Below, one piece after another: positions 9,770-21,481 of a stretch of DNA of 64,000 nucleotides. The position numbers were made by a program, and so were the translations under genes. Every line of letters begins with the position of its first letter. Positions within the stretch are counted from its first letter, which is position 1. A model generated the notes under the pieces. The model did no database searches. It had not been told where the DNA came from and worked only from the letters and a program-made list of their open reading frames with translations. This DNA is from Gymnopus androsaceus JB14 (taxonomy: Eukaryota; Basidiomycota; Agaricomycetes; Agaricales; Omphalotaceae): the NCBI GenBank assembly GCA_009733575.1, contig ML769524.1, forward strand, positions 1 through 64,000. The letters run 5' to 3'.

Positions 9770-12385
9770 ATGTCAGCTGGTCGTTCACTTCGAATTCAGG
9801 AGAAGAAATTTATTTCAGAGACACAGCATGCACATAGAACTCCGCAAGACTCAACCAAAGGAGACCTAGAAGAGTATGAGGAGAAACATGAAACAAAACT
9901 GGAGCCAAAACAAACCAAAGTTCAAAAGCAAACACTAGCACGAAAAAGGGACGGATTCGAGGAATTAGGACTACTGGAGAGATTGGCAAAGGACATACCG
10001 TTAGATGTGATTTTAGAGGTTAGTCCGTCGATGGAATCCCGCATCGTATTGGTGTCTAATTTACTATAGATCTTCTGCTATCTTAGTCCAGGCGATCTTT
10101 TGCAGCTTGCTCGTTCATCTAAAGATCTTCGGGGTATACTGATGAGCAAATCTTCGGAATTTATTTGGCGCATTGCTCGCGAGAATGTCAGGGGTTTTCC
10201 ACCTCGTCCGGGGGATTTGCAAATGAACCTCAATATGCTCATCTCCTCTATGAGCCCTACTGCCATGTAAGTCTTGCCGTGAGCTTCTAGGTAATCAAGT
10301 TCAATGAGGTTTAGGTATGCGACCGAAAACGTTGCGACGATGTTCTCTGGTTATTTCGCATGAGATGCTGTAAAAACTGTATATCGACCACGTACGTATT
10401 GTATGTATATTGGGAGCTTTGATCACTCATTTCCGCTTTACAGTTTTACTCTGTTCAATTCAGACTTGGAGTTCCTCGAGAGCCAGCCAGCAGAATTTAA
10501 GTATTATCAGATGCTTTTGCCGATGTTAAACAACCGTCAGTTACTTTGGCGTTCTATCCATTCCATAGTGACCGATATCTGTTTAGAACAATATGGACAT
10601 ATTATTCATCCTGGATTGCTAGCACAGTTCAAAGCAGAATTTAAAACGATTTCAACAGGGGATCGCAGTGCGTGGCTTGCTAAAAAGCGGCGAGACCGAG
10701 AAAGCAAAATATCAGTGAGGAGTGCACTATGCATATATCAAATATATACTTACACTCTTTCTCTAGCATGGGAGGTCATGCCAATGGTGGCTTAAGGATA
10801 TGATTGCTGACCGTGGCCGTTATATCCGCAAACAAAGGAAGGAAGCGTGAGTGGAATCCCTTATGTCGTTGGCATCCCAGACGCTCAAAATCCTCCCATT
10901 CAGTATCCTCAATCGATTAGACTGAAATCGGATATCGTGAAGAAGCTAAAATTATGAATGTCTAGCTGGCGGGTGTATTTGGCCCACGATGATTCTCTGA
11001 CCATAAATTGGTCAAACAGACAAAGAAATTAACAGAACATGGTACGAGTGTTCTTGACTGTTTGTTGTCAAATTAACTAAGTAATCTGAAATCCACTCAT
11101 TTCAGACTGGGACAGTATAAAAGCTCCTTTGGAAAATTTTTTATCAGCTTGGCAGGCGAAACGCTTAGCTACGAAAGGGCCTCGAAACCCCATAATCTAC
11201 CAGCGCTATTCCGACTTGAGGGAAGCGTACAATGCAATTCTGTCGGTATCGGATCTTCGAGAGCCTTTCCCTGCGATAGGCGATATCATCAGCCACAAGC
11301 TTTTCTCTGACTTGATCTGGGACACCCCTCATGATGAATATATGGGTGACGACTTTTTCCGGCTGAAGCTTTCAGAGTATCTCCCTGGCATCATTAATGA
11401 ATGGAGGCCTGCAAAAATACAGGAGCTTCTTGAAGTTATGCGACAATCTCAACCTGCCGCCACCGCCGAGTCCGATCTGCGTCTGGCGACGTCAATCTTT
11501 AAATGCTCGAAATGTTGGGGTCATGCGGATCTACGCTATCCACGAGTGTTCTATCATAGTTGCTGCCAAACTCAGCCCGTCGGTCATCCTGACGAACGGT
11601 TTGAACCATACGTCTCAGCATTCCCTTATGGTATGCACCCATGGACGTCTCGTACAATCACTTTTAACGAGATCGAATCACAAGCGTCGAAAGTAATAAT
11701 CCGAAGCTTCTCTCTCGATCCGACCACTACAACGATACAAGACATGTATTCTGCCAATCCGCTCATCGAGTGTACGTCTTGCACTTCTGATCAGGGGCGT
11801 ATGTTCACAAGGTGGCCACTGGTATGTAATACAATTCTCTGGGGTTAACCATCTGATGCTCCTTCGTTGCAGCTCCCATTTGGGCACCAAAACCATACCC
11901 TCAGAATCAATTCCTTTGAAGAAACATCCCGTATATTGGCTTTTGAACCCGATTACACCAATCACTTGGATGTTCTATGTTGTGCCCACTGCAACAAGTC
12001 GTTCACTGTCGTGTATCTATTTAATCATCTGGAAGACATGTAAGTGCAACAGTGATTTTGCAGAGGTACCAGTTTTCTTACTGAATGCCTTACAGCCATG
12101 GAATTTACATCACCCTTGACAAGCAAGCCTCTCGTTCATCGAACATCGAAACAGCGCAGGAACATTGGTATTGGAATCCTCGCCTGAGCCTTTCTTATCA
12201 TTCCCTCCGCAATTCGTTCCGATACAAGGAAGTGATGGATCGGGGTACAAGTAGCTGACAACTGGATGCAGGAGTTGGGTAGGAGGTGCGAAGATGCAGG
12301 GGTTCCAGAAGTGCAATGGCTGGATGTGGCCATCGAGGCCATCACCAAAGCCATTCAAGAAATGGCTGAGGCCAGTGGCATGTAA
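9770..12385 (+). pseudogene. Decayed F-box protein gene (copy B)
   Basis: It is very similar to copy A over its whole length, starting MSAGRSLRIQEKKF. Relative to A it has a 2-bp insertion near 10221 (GATTTGCAAATGAAC against GATTTGAATGAAC). There is also +1 near 10922 (AGACTGAAATC), +1 near 10955 (ATTATGAATGTC) and -1 near 10991 (GATGATTCTC). These lesions break the frame between the F-box and the C-terminal region. The long 3' frame at 11129-11848 is still open. Past the A/B divergence point an additional conserved frame (NWMQELGRRCEDAG ... ASGM) ends at 12385; it is shared with copy C and is out of frame with the upstream part. Confidence 0.7.
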
Positions 12386-12544
12386 GGAGTGTTTTTGTTA
12401 GCATTTTTTCCCCTTGTATTCTCCGCCGGGAATGGTGATTCACTGTGTTAAGAACACGCCGAGGCTCACGAAAGGGAAGGAGGGGAATCGTTTGACCTAT
12501 TGCTCTAGTGTAGCAAACAGATAAAGTTACAAAACTACAAAAGA

Positions 12545-12566
12545 GCGGTATATATATATATACCGC
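12545..12566. repeat. Perfect 22-bp palindrome around a TA run
   Basis: GCGG, a TA repeat, and CCGC form an uninterrupted palindrome. It could extrude a cruciform or be a slippage product. No gene end lies close enough to call it a terminator. Confidence 0.6.
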
Positions 12567-12737
12567 ATGCTCAACAATGCTCGCATACGGCGTACAATGC
12601 CAGTCATATTTTAACACACTGGAGCCAACTGCTGAAGATGATTTTGGATTCATCTACGCAACATTTGCGAGTGTTCTAGAAACGGACTGGGGTTTGAATG
12701 TGTAAGAAGCAGCTGTGTCTTTACTACTAGAAATCCA

Positions 12738-12763
12738 TAAAATAAAATAAAATAAAATAAAAT
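12738..12763. repeat. AAAAT pentanucleotide microsatellite
   Basis: About five tandem copies of AAAAT (read as ATAAA/AAATA depending on phase) lie in the gap between F-box copies B and C. The rest of the 12386-12880 gap shows no coding signal. Confidence 0.8.
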
Positions 12764-12880
12764 TCTGGAAATTGGTATTTACGGCGTCTTGAATCGGACG
12801 TCGCGGCGATACAAGCGTACACTCAAGCACTCATAGCGTGATCCGGCGCCAAGATAACAATTTCTTGCTAATTGACATCG

Positions 12881-15540
12881 ATGTCAACTCGTCGTTCACT
12901 TCGAATTCAGGAGAAGAAAGTTGTCTCAGAGACGCAGGATGCACATAGAACTCTGCAGGACTCAACCGAAGGGGATCTACAAGAGTATGATGAGGAGAAA
13001 CATGAAACAAAACCGTCTCGCAAAAGAGCTAAAACAAACCATTCGAAAGCAAACACTAGCACGAGAAAGGGACGGATTCCTGCTCAATTTAGAAAGGTTC
13101 GAGGAAAACTTAGGACTACTGGAGAGATTGGCAAAGGACATGCCGTTGGATGTCATCTTCGAGGTTAGTTCGTCCATGGAATCCCGCATCGTATTGTTGT
13201 CTAATTTCCTATAGATCTTCTGCTACGTTAGTCCAGGCGATCTTTTACAACTAGCTCGTTCATCTAAAGATCTTCGGGCTATGTTGATGAGCAAATCTTC
13301 CGAAAGCATTTGGCGTATTGCTCGCGAGAGTGTCAGAGATCTACCACCTCGTCCGGAAGATTTGAATGAACCTCAATATGCTCATCTCCTCTACGATCCC
13401 TATTGCCATGTAAGTCTCGTCGAGGGTTTACAGGTAATAACGTTCAATAATGTTTAGGTATGCAACCAAACACGTTGCGACGATGTTCTCTCGTTATTTC
13501 GCATGAGATGCTGCACAAACTGTATATGGTCCACGTATGTAATCCATGTATCTTTGGATATTTGGTCACTCATGGGCATTGTATAGCTTTACTCTGTTCA
13601 ATTCAGAGTTGCGCGAGAGCCTGCCAGCACAATTTAGGTATCGTCAGGATCTTTTGCCGGCGTTATACAGTCGGTCAGTTACTTTAACCTTCTATCCATT
13701 TCATAGTGACCGATATCTGTTTAGAAAAACATGGATATATTGTTCATACTGAATTACTGGCACAATTGAAGGCAGAATTTGAAACGATTCCAACAGGGGA
13801 TCGCAGTGCGTGGATTACTAAAAAGCAGGAGGACCGAGATAGCAAAATATCAGTAAGGAGTGCACTATGCACATATTAAACAATACTTACGCTTTTTTCT
13901 TACGCTCTTTCTTAGCATGGGAGGTCATGTCAGCGATGGCTTGAGGAGAGGCTTGCTAGCCGTACCCGTGTACTGGATGATATTCGCAAACAAAGGAAGG
14001 AAGCGTGAGTGGAGTCCCGAATATCGTTGTCATTCCAGACACTCAAATCCTCCAACTAGCATCCTTAATCGATTAGACGAAATCGGATGGCGTAAGGAAG
14101 CCAAAATTATAATGTCCAGCTGGAAGATATATTTGGCACGCGATGAGTTCTCTGACCATAAATTGGTCAAACAGGCGAAGAAGTTAACAGAATATGGTGT
14201 GTTCCTGGTTGTTTTATCAAATTGACTAATCTGAAATGCAACCATTCCAGGCTGGAACAGCATAAAAACTGATTTGGTAAAAAAGCTATCAGATTGCAAG
14301 GCGAAACGTTTAGCTGTGAAAGCGTCTCAAAACCCCGTAATCTACCAGCGCTACTCTGATTTGAGGGAAGAGTACAGTGCAGTTCTGTCGGAATCGGATA
14401 TTCGAGAGCCTTTCCCTGCGATAGGCGATATCATCAGCCACAAGCTTTTCTCTGACTTGATCTGGGACACCCCCCATGATGAATATTTGGGCGACGACTT
14501 TTTCCGGCTGAAGCTTTCAGAATATCTCCCTGGCATCATCGATGAATGGAGACCTGCGAAAATACAGGAGCTTCTTGAAGTTATGCGACAATCTCACTCC
14601 GCCGCCATCACCTCCGACCTTCATCTGGCGACGTCGATTTTTGAGTGCTCGAACTGTTGGGGTCGTGGGGATCTACGCTATCCACAAGTGTTCTATCATA
14701 GCTGCTGCCACGCTCAGGTTCCCGACGGTCATCGCGACGAACGATTTGAGCCATACGTCTCAACATTCCCTTATGGTATGCGCCCATGGACGTCTCGTAC
14801 ACTCACTATTAACGAGACCGAATCACAAGCGTCGAGGGTGATCATCCAAAGCTTCTCTCTCGATCCGACCACTACAACGATACAAGACATCTATTCTGCC
14901 AATCCGCTCATCGAGTGTATGTCTTGCGCTTCTAATCAGGGGCGTATGTTCACTAGGTGGCCACTGGTATGTAATACAGTTTCTGGGTTTATCCATCTGA
15001 TGCTCCCTCGTTGTAGCTCCCAAAGGAGCACCAACATCATACCCTCAGAATCAATTCCCTTGGTGAAGAAACATCCCGCATACTAGCTTTCGAACCGGAT
15101 TGCACGTACGCTGAACTACCTTACGTGGATGTTCTATGTTGTGCCCATTGCAACAAGTCGCTCGCTATTATGAAGCTACTTAATCATTTGGAAGACGTGT
15201 AAGTATATTAGTAATTTTCCGGAGGCACCAGTTTTCTTACTGAATGCCTTACAGCCATAGAATTTACATTAACGTAGACAAGAAAGTCTCTCGTTCATCG
15301 AACATTGAAGCAGCGCAGGAGCATTGGTACTGGAATCCCCGCTGGAGCTGTGTTTATCATTCCCTTCGCGATTCGTTCCGATACAAGGAAGTGAAGGATG
15401 GGGAGACAAGTATTTGACAACTGGATGCAGGAATTGGGTAAGGGGTACGAAGAGGGGTTCTAGAAGTGCAACGGTTGGATGTGGCCATCGAGGCCATCAC
15501 GAAAGCCGTTCAAGAAATGGCTAAAGCCAGTGGCGTATAA
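12881..15540 (+). pseudogene. F-box protein gene (copy C), probably frameshifted
   Basis: It begins MSTRRSLRIQEKK and has the same exon layout as copies A and D. The N-terminal segment RKGRIPAQFRKVRGKL is also present in D but absent from A and B. Near 13105 it reads GAAAACTTAGGACTA where D reads GAAAACTAGGACTA; the extra base takes the frame away from the F-box (LLERLAKDMPLDVIFE). Downstream the conserved region is open over 14274-15086, though the splice signals there are less certain than in A. The 3' tail ending at 15540 matches copy B. If the extra T is a sequencing error, the gene could be functional. Confidence 0.6.
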
Positions 15541-16204
15541 GTGTTTTTGTTAGCATCCTGAATGCGGTCAGTTTCGCAACTTGGGTGCCGCCGTTCCTAC
15601 TCTTTTCGTACAGTAACATAGTAATAAGCTTGAATACCAAGTACGGAGTAAACAAGGGATAGGCAGAGGCCTTCTAGCTTTAATTGTCGAAACTCCTCCT
15701 GCGCTTGAGAGAGAGCGCCAGCTGGGTTGCAAATTCTGTTCCAATTGATTCTGAAAATGCTCGGGGCAGAATTTGGATAATAAGAGAGGACAAGTGAGTA
15801 AGTCAAGAAAGAATATCCAATCTTATCCTGTCTAGGGATTGTGCCGTGTAACACACTTCCTTCCTTCCTTCCTTCCAGTTACTAGGAAAAGAGGATAATT
15901 TATGAATATGGACAAACATGAGTTACGAGTACGACTACGTAGAAAATGTTCCGAAACCGATTACCGACAAAATTAAACCGTCCGCGATGCTCTGCTCCGA
16001 GTTAACTCACTAGATAATGCGGTCTATGCATGCAGGTACGTATACGATGCGCATTTAAACAAGGCAAAAATCAAAACACACAAACGTAGAGTAGGTATAA
16101 TCGAGAGCATACACGAGAGAGAAAAGACAGAAGACCAAAATCCGCTCTAGGGGACGGAAAGCCTCTAGACACCTGCAACGATCCTATAGAACAAGAGTCA
16201 GCTA
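15541..16204. other. Convergent intergenic region
   Basis: This separates the 3' ends of F-box copy C and the dynamin gene. It contains a short CTTC/CCTT microsatellite near 15858-15880. No gene or RNA is recognised. Confidence 0.5.
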
Positions 16205-18831
16205 TCAACGCTTGAAATAAAGATAAAGCAACACGTACTCTTCAGCCTTATTTAATGCTGCGACCATGCTTATAACCTCTTTCCTTCGGTTGACAACGTA
16301 CTCGCTCTCCTTCAGCAGATCATCCAACACCTCCTGTTTATACAGCTCTTGCAGCAGCTCCCTCTGTAGAGTCTCCTTGGCGTGGTTCACTAGCGTCAAC
16401 GTGATTGCCTTGGGCACCATGTCAATCATCTCCCGCTTGACAATGTTGAAGTAGGAATGGATAAGGAGTTCTGTGAGCAGGATCATAAGTAAACTGGATA
16501 TAGAGCAAGAAGCGAATATAACTTACTAATGACCTCCGTTTCCATTGTTTCTCTTTCGCTCAACGCAGCCTGAGGTTTGATGATTGCCGGCGGCGCTTCC
16601 ATAGTCGATGGTGTCGATGACCCCCCCTTCTTGGTGCCTCCCACTCGTCCATTCTTGGCGCTAAAGAAGGATCCAAAGAAACTAGGTTCTTCTTTCTTTG
16701 CATCGACATCGAGATCCTTGTTGTTGTTGATGGCACCAGGAGCAAGCTTGCCTGTTTTAGGGTCGGTTACTTGAGGAGGTGGTTTATTAGCGTTTAGTCG
16801 GTCATTGACAATGGCCATGGCCTAGAAAACGATTGATTTTAGTGGAACTGTTCCGCTGGGTGAGGAGCCAGCCGTACCTTGTGTCCATTAATAAAGTCGG
16901 GGTGTGTGGTGTTCACATAGCAGGCCTGCATGCTAATACCTCGATTAAGCAAGTAGTCAGCACAATATGTTCTCTAGAAACTTACGCTACCATGTCGGAC
17001 ACGAGTTTCGTTCGTCGGAGACATGCAAGTTTTGAAGAATCCCACAACGACCGCATTGAAACGTTCTCGGAGAGCTGGGTACCGTCTGAACGCTTGCTAT
17101 AGTACCAAGGTCATGATCAAAGTAGTACGGGTGCGAAATAATCACTCACAATTTTGGCCAACAATTGCCCAAGGATACGGATAAGTTCATCGTAAACGAG
17201 CTGACAGCACTTCAAGCTAGGCTCCTCTAGCCGCTTGATTTGCTGTTTCACGATAACTTCAAAGGCCGCCGTGCCTACGAAAAGTGCTGGAGTAGAACCC
17301 TAAGAATTTAAAATGAGCAGGAGGCGAGTGTAAGCGAAAATATGACATACGGAAGAGTTGTAAAGAATGGTCCTAATATCTCCATCCTTCACTTGGTCGA
17401 AAGGATCAATATTCTTGATACCATTGTTGAACAGCTCGTGGAACACGAAACTGATACGAGCACCTCCGGAGAGTTCGTTAAGTGAGAGGTCGTTGGTATT
17501 ACCATCGATGACTGTCCGGAACTCGTTGGTGAATTCTGTAATGACAGAAAGGACACATTGCCAGACTGGTGATCAGCCATGGGGCCTCCAAGCTGGGTGA
17601 GTTCAGCAGTGAATTTCTGGAGCTGGGAAGAGATTCGGGCTTTGATGTCGGGGAGGGTGGCACGGATATGGTGCATAAGGATCTAGAGGCGGGTTAGCAC
17701 TGCAAATTTTATGCTTAGTCGAGCTGCGCACCATGTTGAGTTTGCGGGTCAAAAAAGGTGTCCCGCAGTATTGAGCCTTAGCCCTTGTACGCAGGATGGT
17801 TCTCGAAGAAGTCGCGTTCTGCTTCGAGCGCGAGGCTGATAGACTTGGATGAGTCGATATCACGTTGGCCTCGATTGACCACTGGGACGTAGCCCATACG
17901 AAGAGGAATGATACGACCGGCGAGAATGTCGACGACATCTGTACCAGAGTCCATCAAATCGATTTTCGTTAAAACACCAATAGTCCTGTTTCCTTCAGGA
18001 TCCACGTCTCTGGCCATCTTCAAACCGTCGGAGTTGGCCAAGTCCACGTTTGCGGGAGACACCGCCAAAATGATACACGCAGGCTTGGAGATGTACTTCA
18101 TCAACATATCACGAATCTGCTTCTCGATATCCTTTGGCTGGTCTCCGACTGGCACCTTGGTCAGACCGGGAAGGTCGACCAAGGTCAAGGTGAGAACTTT
18201 GGGTGAGTATATACGCAAGTTGATGGGTTGAGGTGAGATTCCTGCATTGCGACCAGTCTTGGCTTCAGTATCGCGAACAATTTCATCACGAATCTTGTGA
18301 AAGTCGTAAAACTTTTGGCCGGGAAGATGTAGGAATTCACCCCACTCGTCAGCATTGGCAGCAGCATCTCCGTCCTTGCCAATATCTGCGGCTGGAGTGA
18401 TTCGTGTTAGCGGTAATCGCGCTGAAAAGGATCAGAGGTACACACGAGCACCATTTGGTTGCCCTGAGGCAGGCCTATTGATTAATTGTAGAATCTAGAA
18501 GAATACATGTAGGTCAAATAGCTTGAGGAGACAGTTAGAGTAGGCATACCAGTGGCCGCCGCGTCACAATACCGGTTCCACGAGGCAGGAAATCTCGTCC
18601 AACGATGTTCTAAAAAGACAATAAAGCGATTCAAAGAGAGAACTGGAGCAGAAGTTTCAAGCTACGCACCTCAAGAACACTACTTTTACCGCTACTCTGG
18701 CTTCCCAAAACGCAAATCTGAGGCAAGTCTATTGATGCTGTTGAAGTGCCGACAGCGTTGAAGACATCCTGTAGTCTGTTGACAATATCAACAATCTCTG
18801 AGCCCAATCCCGCTGGACCTAAAGTAGACAT
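16205..18831 (-). CDS. VPS1: Dynamin-related GTPase, Vps1 type (with apparent frameshifts)
   Basis: The protein starts [20 protein letters not shown]. It has the dynamin G1 P-loop GSQSSGKSS near residue 40, [14 protein letters not shown] (G3) and [12 protein letters not shown] (G4). A middle domain contains [17 protein letters not shown], and the GED near the C-terminus contains [18 protein letters not shown]. The [10 protein letters not shown] wording fits Vps1 (vacuolar/endosomal and peroxisomal membrane fission) better than Dnm1. About ten introns are visible. Two single-base problems occur. One is an extra G near 17781-17784 (ENHPAYK then [10 protein letters not shown] only after skipping one base). 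The other is a missing base near 17541-17555, before VITEFTNEF. In such a conserved gene these may be assembly errors. The exact last codons are uncertain because a weak intron overlaps the stop. Confidence 0.85.
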
Positions 18832-19616
18832 TTGAGCCGAGGGAAATTGAGATGAAAGTCGGAAGAAAGAAGAATATAAATTGCCGTTGCGTGTCGGCCA
18901 AACCTGCGTAAACTTTTGTTTACATCTTTCTCAGTTACTTTACTGGGCTGTGTCTTTGCTGCGCGATAGCGATTGCACTGCGGGTTTCTGTGTCTGCTCA
19001 CTGCGCTCACTGACAGCGTTATAATGTCTACACCTTTGATATGTACTGAAAGTAACTCTCCCTCAGTGCTGCAGCAAGTCATGGCCATTCGCAAGGTATG
19101 AATGTATGCAATTGTCTGTACCAAATACTAATCCTGTAAACTAGCAGATACCGACGCAACATTGAGCGTTCACTTTGTCGTACTGTAGTAATTCATGCCT
19201 TCTTCGCAACAATTTCCAGCAACAGAAGAAGGACCGCTGCTGTCCTCAAGAAATCATTGCTCGAATAATCGCAGGATGTAAATTCTCGTTCACGAATAGA
19301 TCTTAGAGTCTATCACAACCCCTGACAATGCTGGCACAAATATGAGATCTTTGAATCTGGATTCCATCTCCATCTTACAATAACGGTCATTACTTTTCAA
19401 GATAGTTCGAGGTAGTTCTGGGCATGTCTGCGAACCGAGTACTCTGCACCACGCTCGCTTCAACTGCAGTAAACATCATGTGCACCATAAGATCAATACG
19501 GAATACTGCACTCAGCTGATTCTATGTATTAGACTCGGCCGGCGAGTTGGAGTACAAAAGGTTGACGAATGCCCAGAGCTTTTTCTTGTTGCTTACCTCC
19601 ATTACAGTACCGCGCG
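18832..19616. promoter_or_regulatory. Divergent promoter region between VPS1 and the GH88 gene
   Basis: These 785 bp separate two divergent start codons and must contain both promoters. I see no convincing TATA box and no additional gene. Confidence 0.4.
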
Positions 19617-21241
19617 ATGAAGGAATCTATGCTTCTTACTTTCCTCACCTTATACTCGACCTCGTCAGCTGCTGCTTCAGCAGTGGTTCCTACTGAACTT
19701 TTCTCCCCTCTTATACCGCAGAAAATAGCCAATACCGCAAACTCCCTACCCTCACCAATTCAGTACCCTCAGTACACCACTACATGGAACGTCACCAACC
19801 CTGGGATATGGTTGGACTTCATACCGGATACCTGGACCTCAGGTTTCTTTCCAGCCTCCTTATACGCTTTGAACACGCGTGAAGCTCTATGCGGAGCGAC
19901 ATCTGCAAATGCTTTAGGAATAGCTGATTGGCTCGAGCTCGGTCGGTCTACTAGCACGGGACTGATCCCGCTAGAAACCAACAACACGAATTTACAGCAC
20001 GATGTGGGCTTTGTTAGTTTCCCGTTTTCAGAAGAGCTTTTAATGTTTGTCTTTCTCTTCCACTCATTGACTCATTTTGATCTGTCCGTCCATCTAGCAA
20101 TCCGCAGAATCAAACGGCCATCGACGCGGTAAACGCATTCGCTACGGATCTGGCTGCACGGTTTAATCCCATTGTCGGTTGTACACGAAGTTGGAACACT
20201 GCTGACCCCACTGATTTCACGGTCATCATCGACAACATGATGAACCTGGAGGTACTTTGGGCATCATATGCACTGACGAGAAACGAGACACTGAAATACA
20301 TAGCAAACACTCACGCGACCACGACTATGATCAACCACTTTCGAGAAGATGGTATGAAGTGAAATCATCGTGTCCTTCGTACCTTTTGACTTATGAATTG
20401 TATGTCAGGCTCAACCTGGCATGTCGTGGAGTACAATTCTACCACTGGAGATGTAATTAGGAAGAGAACTTCGCAAGGATATGCCAATTGGAGGTTTGTT
20501 CATTTATAACTATAGTATTTCGCGAATGAATTACTGAAGAAAACCATATAGTACCTGGAGCAGAGGTCAAGCATGGGCAATATATGGATTTGCGAACAGT
20601 AAGTGGTACTTTACTCTTTTTTCCATCGCTCTATTCCAATAAACTCTCCGATAGTGTATAACCACTCTCAAAACGCAGACTTTCTACGTACGGCTCAGCG
20701 AGCGGCAACCTATTTCTTGGACCACATTCCGTCCGATGGAATCGTACCTTGGTATGTAGATAGCTTCCTCTTCCAGATGCATTCGCTTCTTCGCTTGCTT
20801 ATTTCATCTCGCAGGGATTTCAACGCTCCACTCGATCCCCCTCCTCGTCCAGCGGACTCTTCCGCTGCCACTATCGCCGCCAATGGGCTACTTCTACTTG
20901 CTCAAGTTGATCCTACGCAAGCTGACAAGTGGACCAATGCTGCCATAAATGTTCGTTCTTTGATTCCCTTCAAGCTGAACTTCATTGAGAAATTCACACC
21001 GAATAGATTCTTCAAAGCATCACCGAACTAGCATGGAATCCAGCCTGGCAAAGCTTACTGTCGAATGGAACGGTCAATTGGCCTGCGAATAATTTTTTGA
21101 CTGGTATTGTTTATGGTGAGCTCTTTAAAAATATTCTACTTACGGATTTTCCTCATTAAACTGACTGTGAACTATCTAGGCGATTACTACTACATTACAG
21201 CTGCGAATACGCTCGTTCAGATGGGTCTTGCAAAGTGCTAA
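19617..21241 (+). CDS. Unsaturated glucuronyl hydrolase, glycoside hydrolase family 88
   Basis: Start chosen at MKESMLLTFLTLY, which gives a clean signal peptide; a further in-frame codon lies upstream. Conserved GH88 features appear in order: DTWTSGFFPASLY, a HDVGF motif, DFTVIIDNMMNLE with the expected catalytic aspartate region, WSRGQAWAIYGF, and DSSAATIAANGLL near the end. About seven introns join in frame, the first at 20045-20097. GH88 enzymes remove the unsaturated uronic acid left by polysaccharide lyases, so a secreted form fits degradation of pectin or other uronic polymers. No lesions were noticed. It lies 240 bp upstream of the P450 gene on the same strand. Confidence 0.85.
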
Positions 21242-21481
21242 GTCCGGGATGTGGACAAGCACGCTTTTAAGCACCGAATGAAATCTTTATTGCGTTCCGA
21301 ATTGCCTTGCCAATCCTACCGAATATGCCACATATTCAGAACTAGGGTTATCCACTGCTTCCATTCAGATTAACCTAAACCCAATGCGTACCGATTAACC
21401 AGCTCCACAACTTGGATTCTTTCTCGGCTCTCGCTCTTGAACATCCGTCCACCATGTCCGAGTCCCCACTTCACAGTAAAG

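Larger units (their letters stand above)
7466..12235 (+). repeat. Segmental duplication, copy 2
   Basis: This is the partner of 1150-5142. It is longer because about 750 bp containing a retrotransposon fragment (about 7516-8272) splits the sequence that is continuous in copy 1 (AACCAATGCTG ... CATGCCTACATAAG). After the F-box frame, copy 2 continues into a 3' tail shared with copy C rather than with copy A. Confidence 0.9.

Noticed and set aside
12545..12566. Palindrome as a bacterial-type terminator
   Set aside because: The genome is fungal, the arms are mainly a TA repeat and no gene ends at the right spot.
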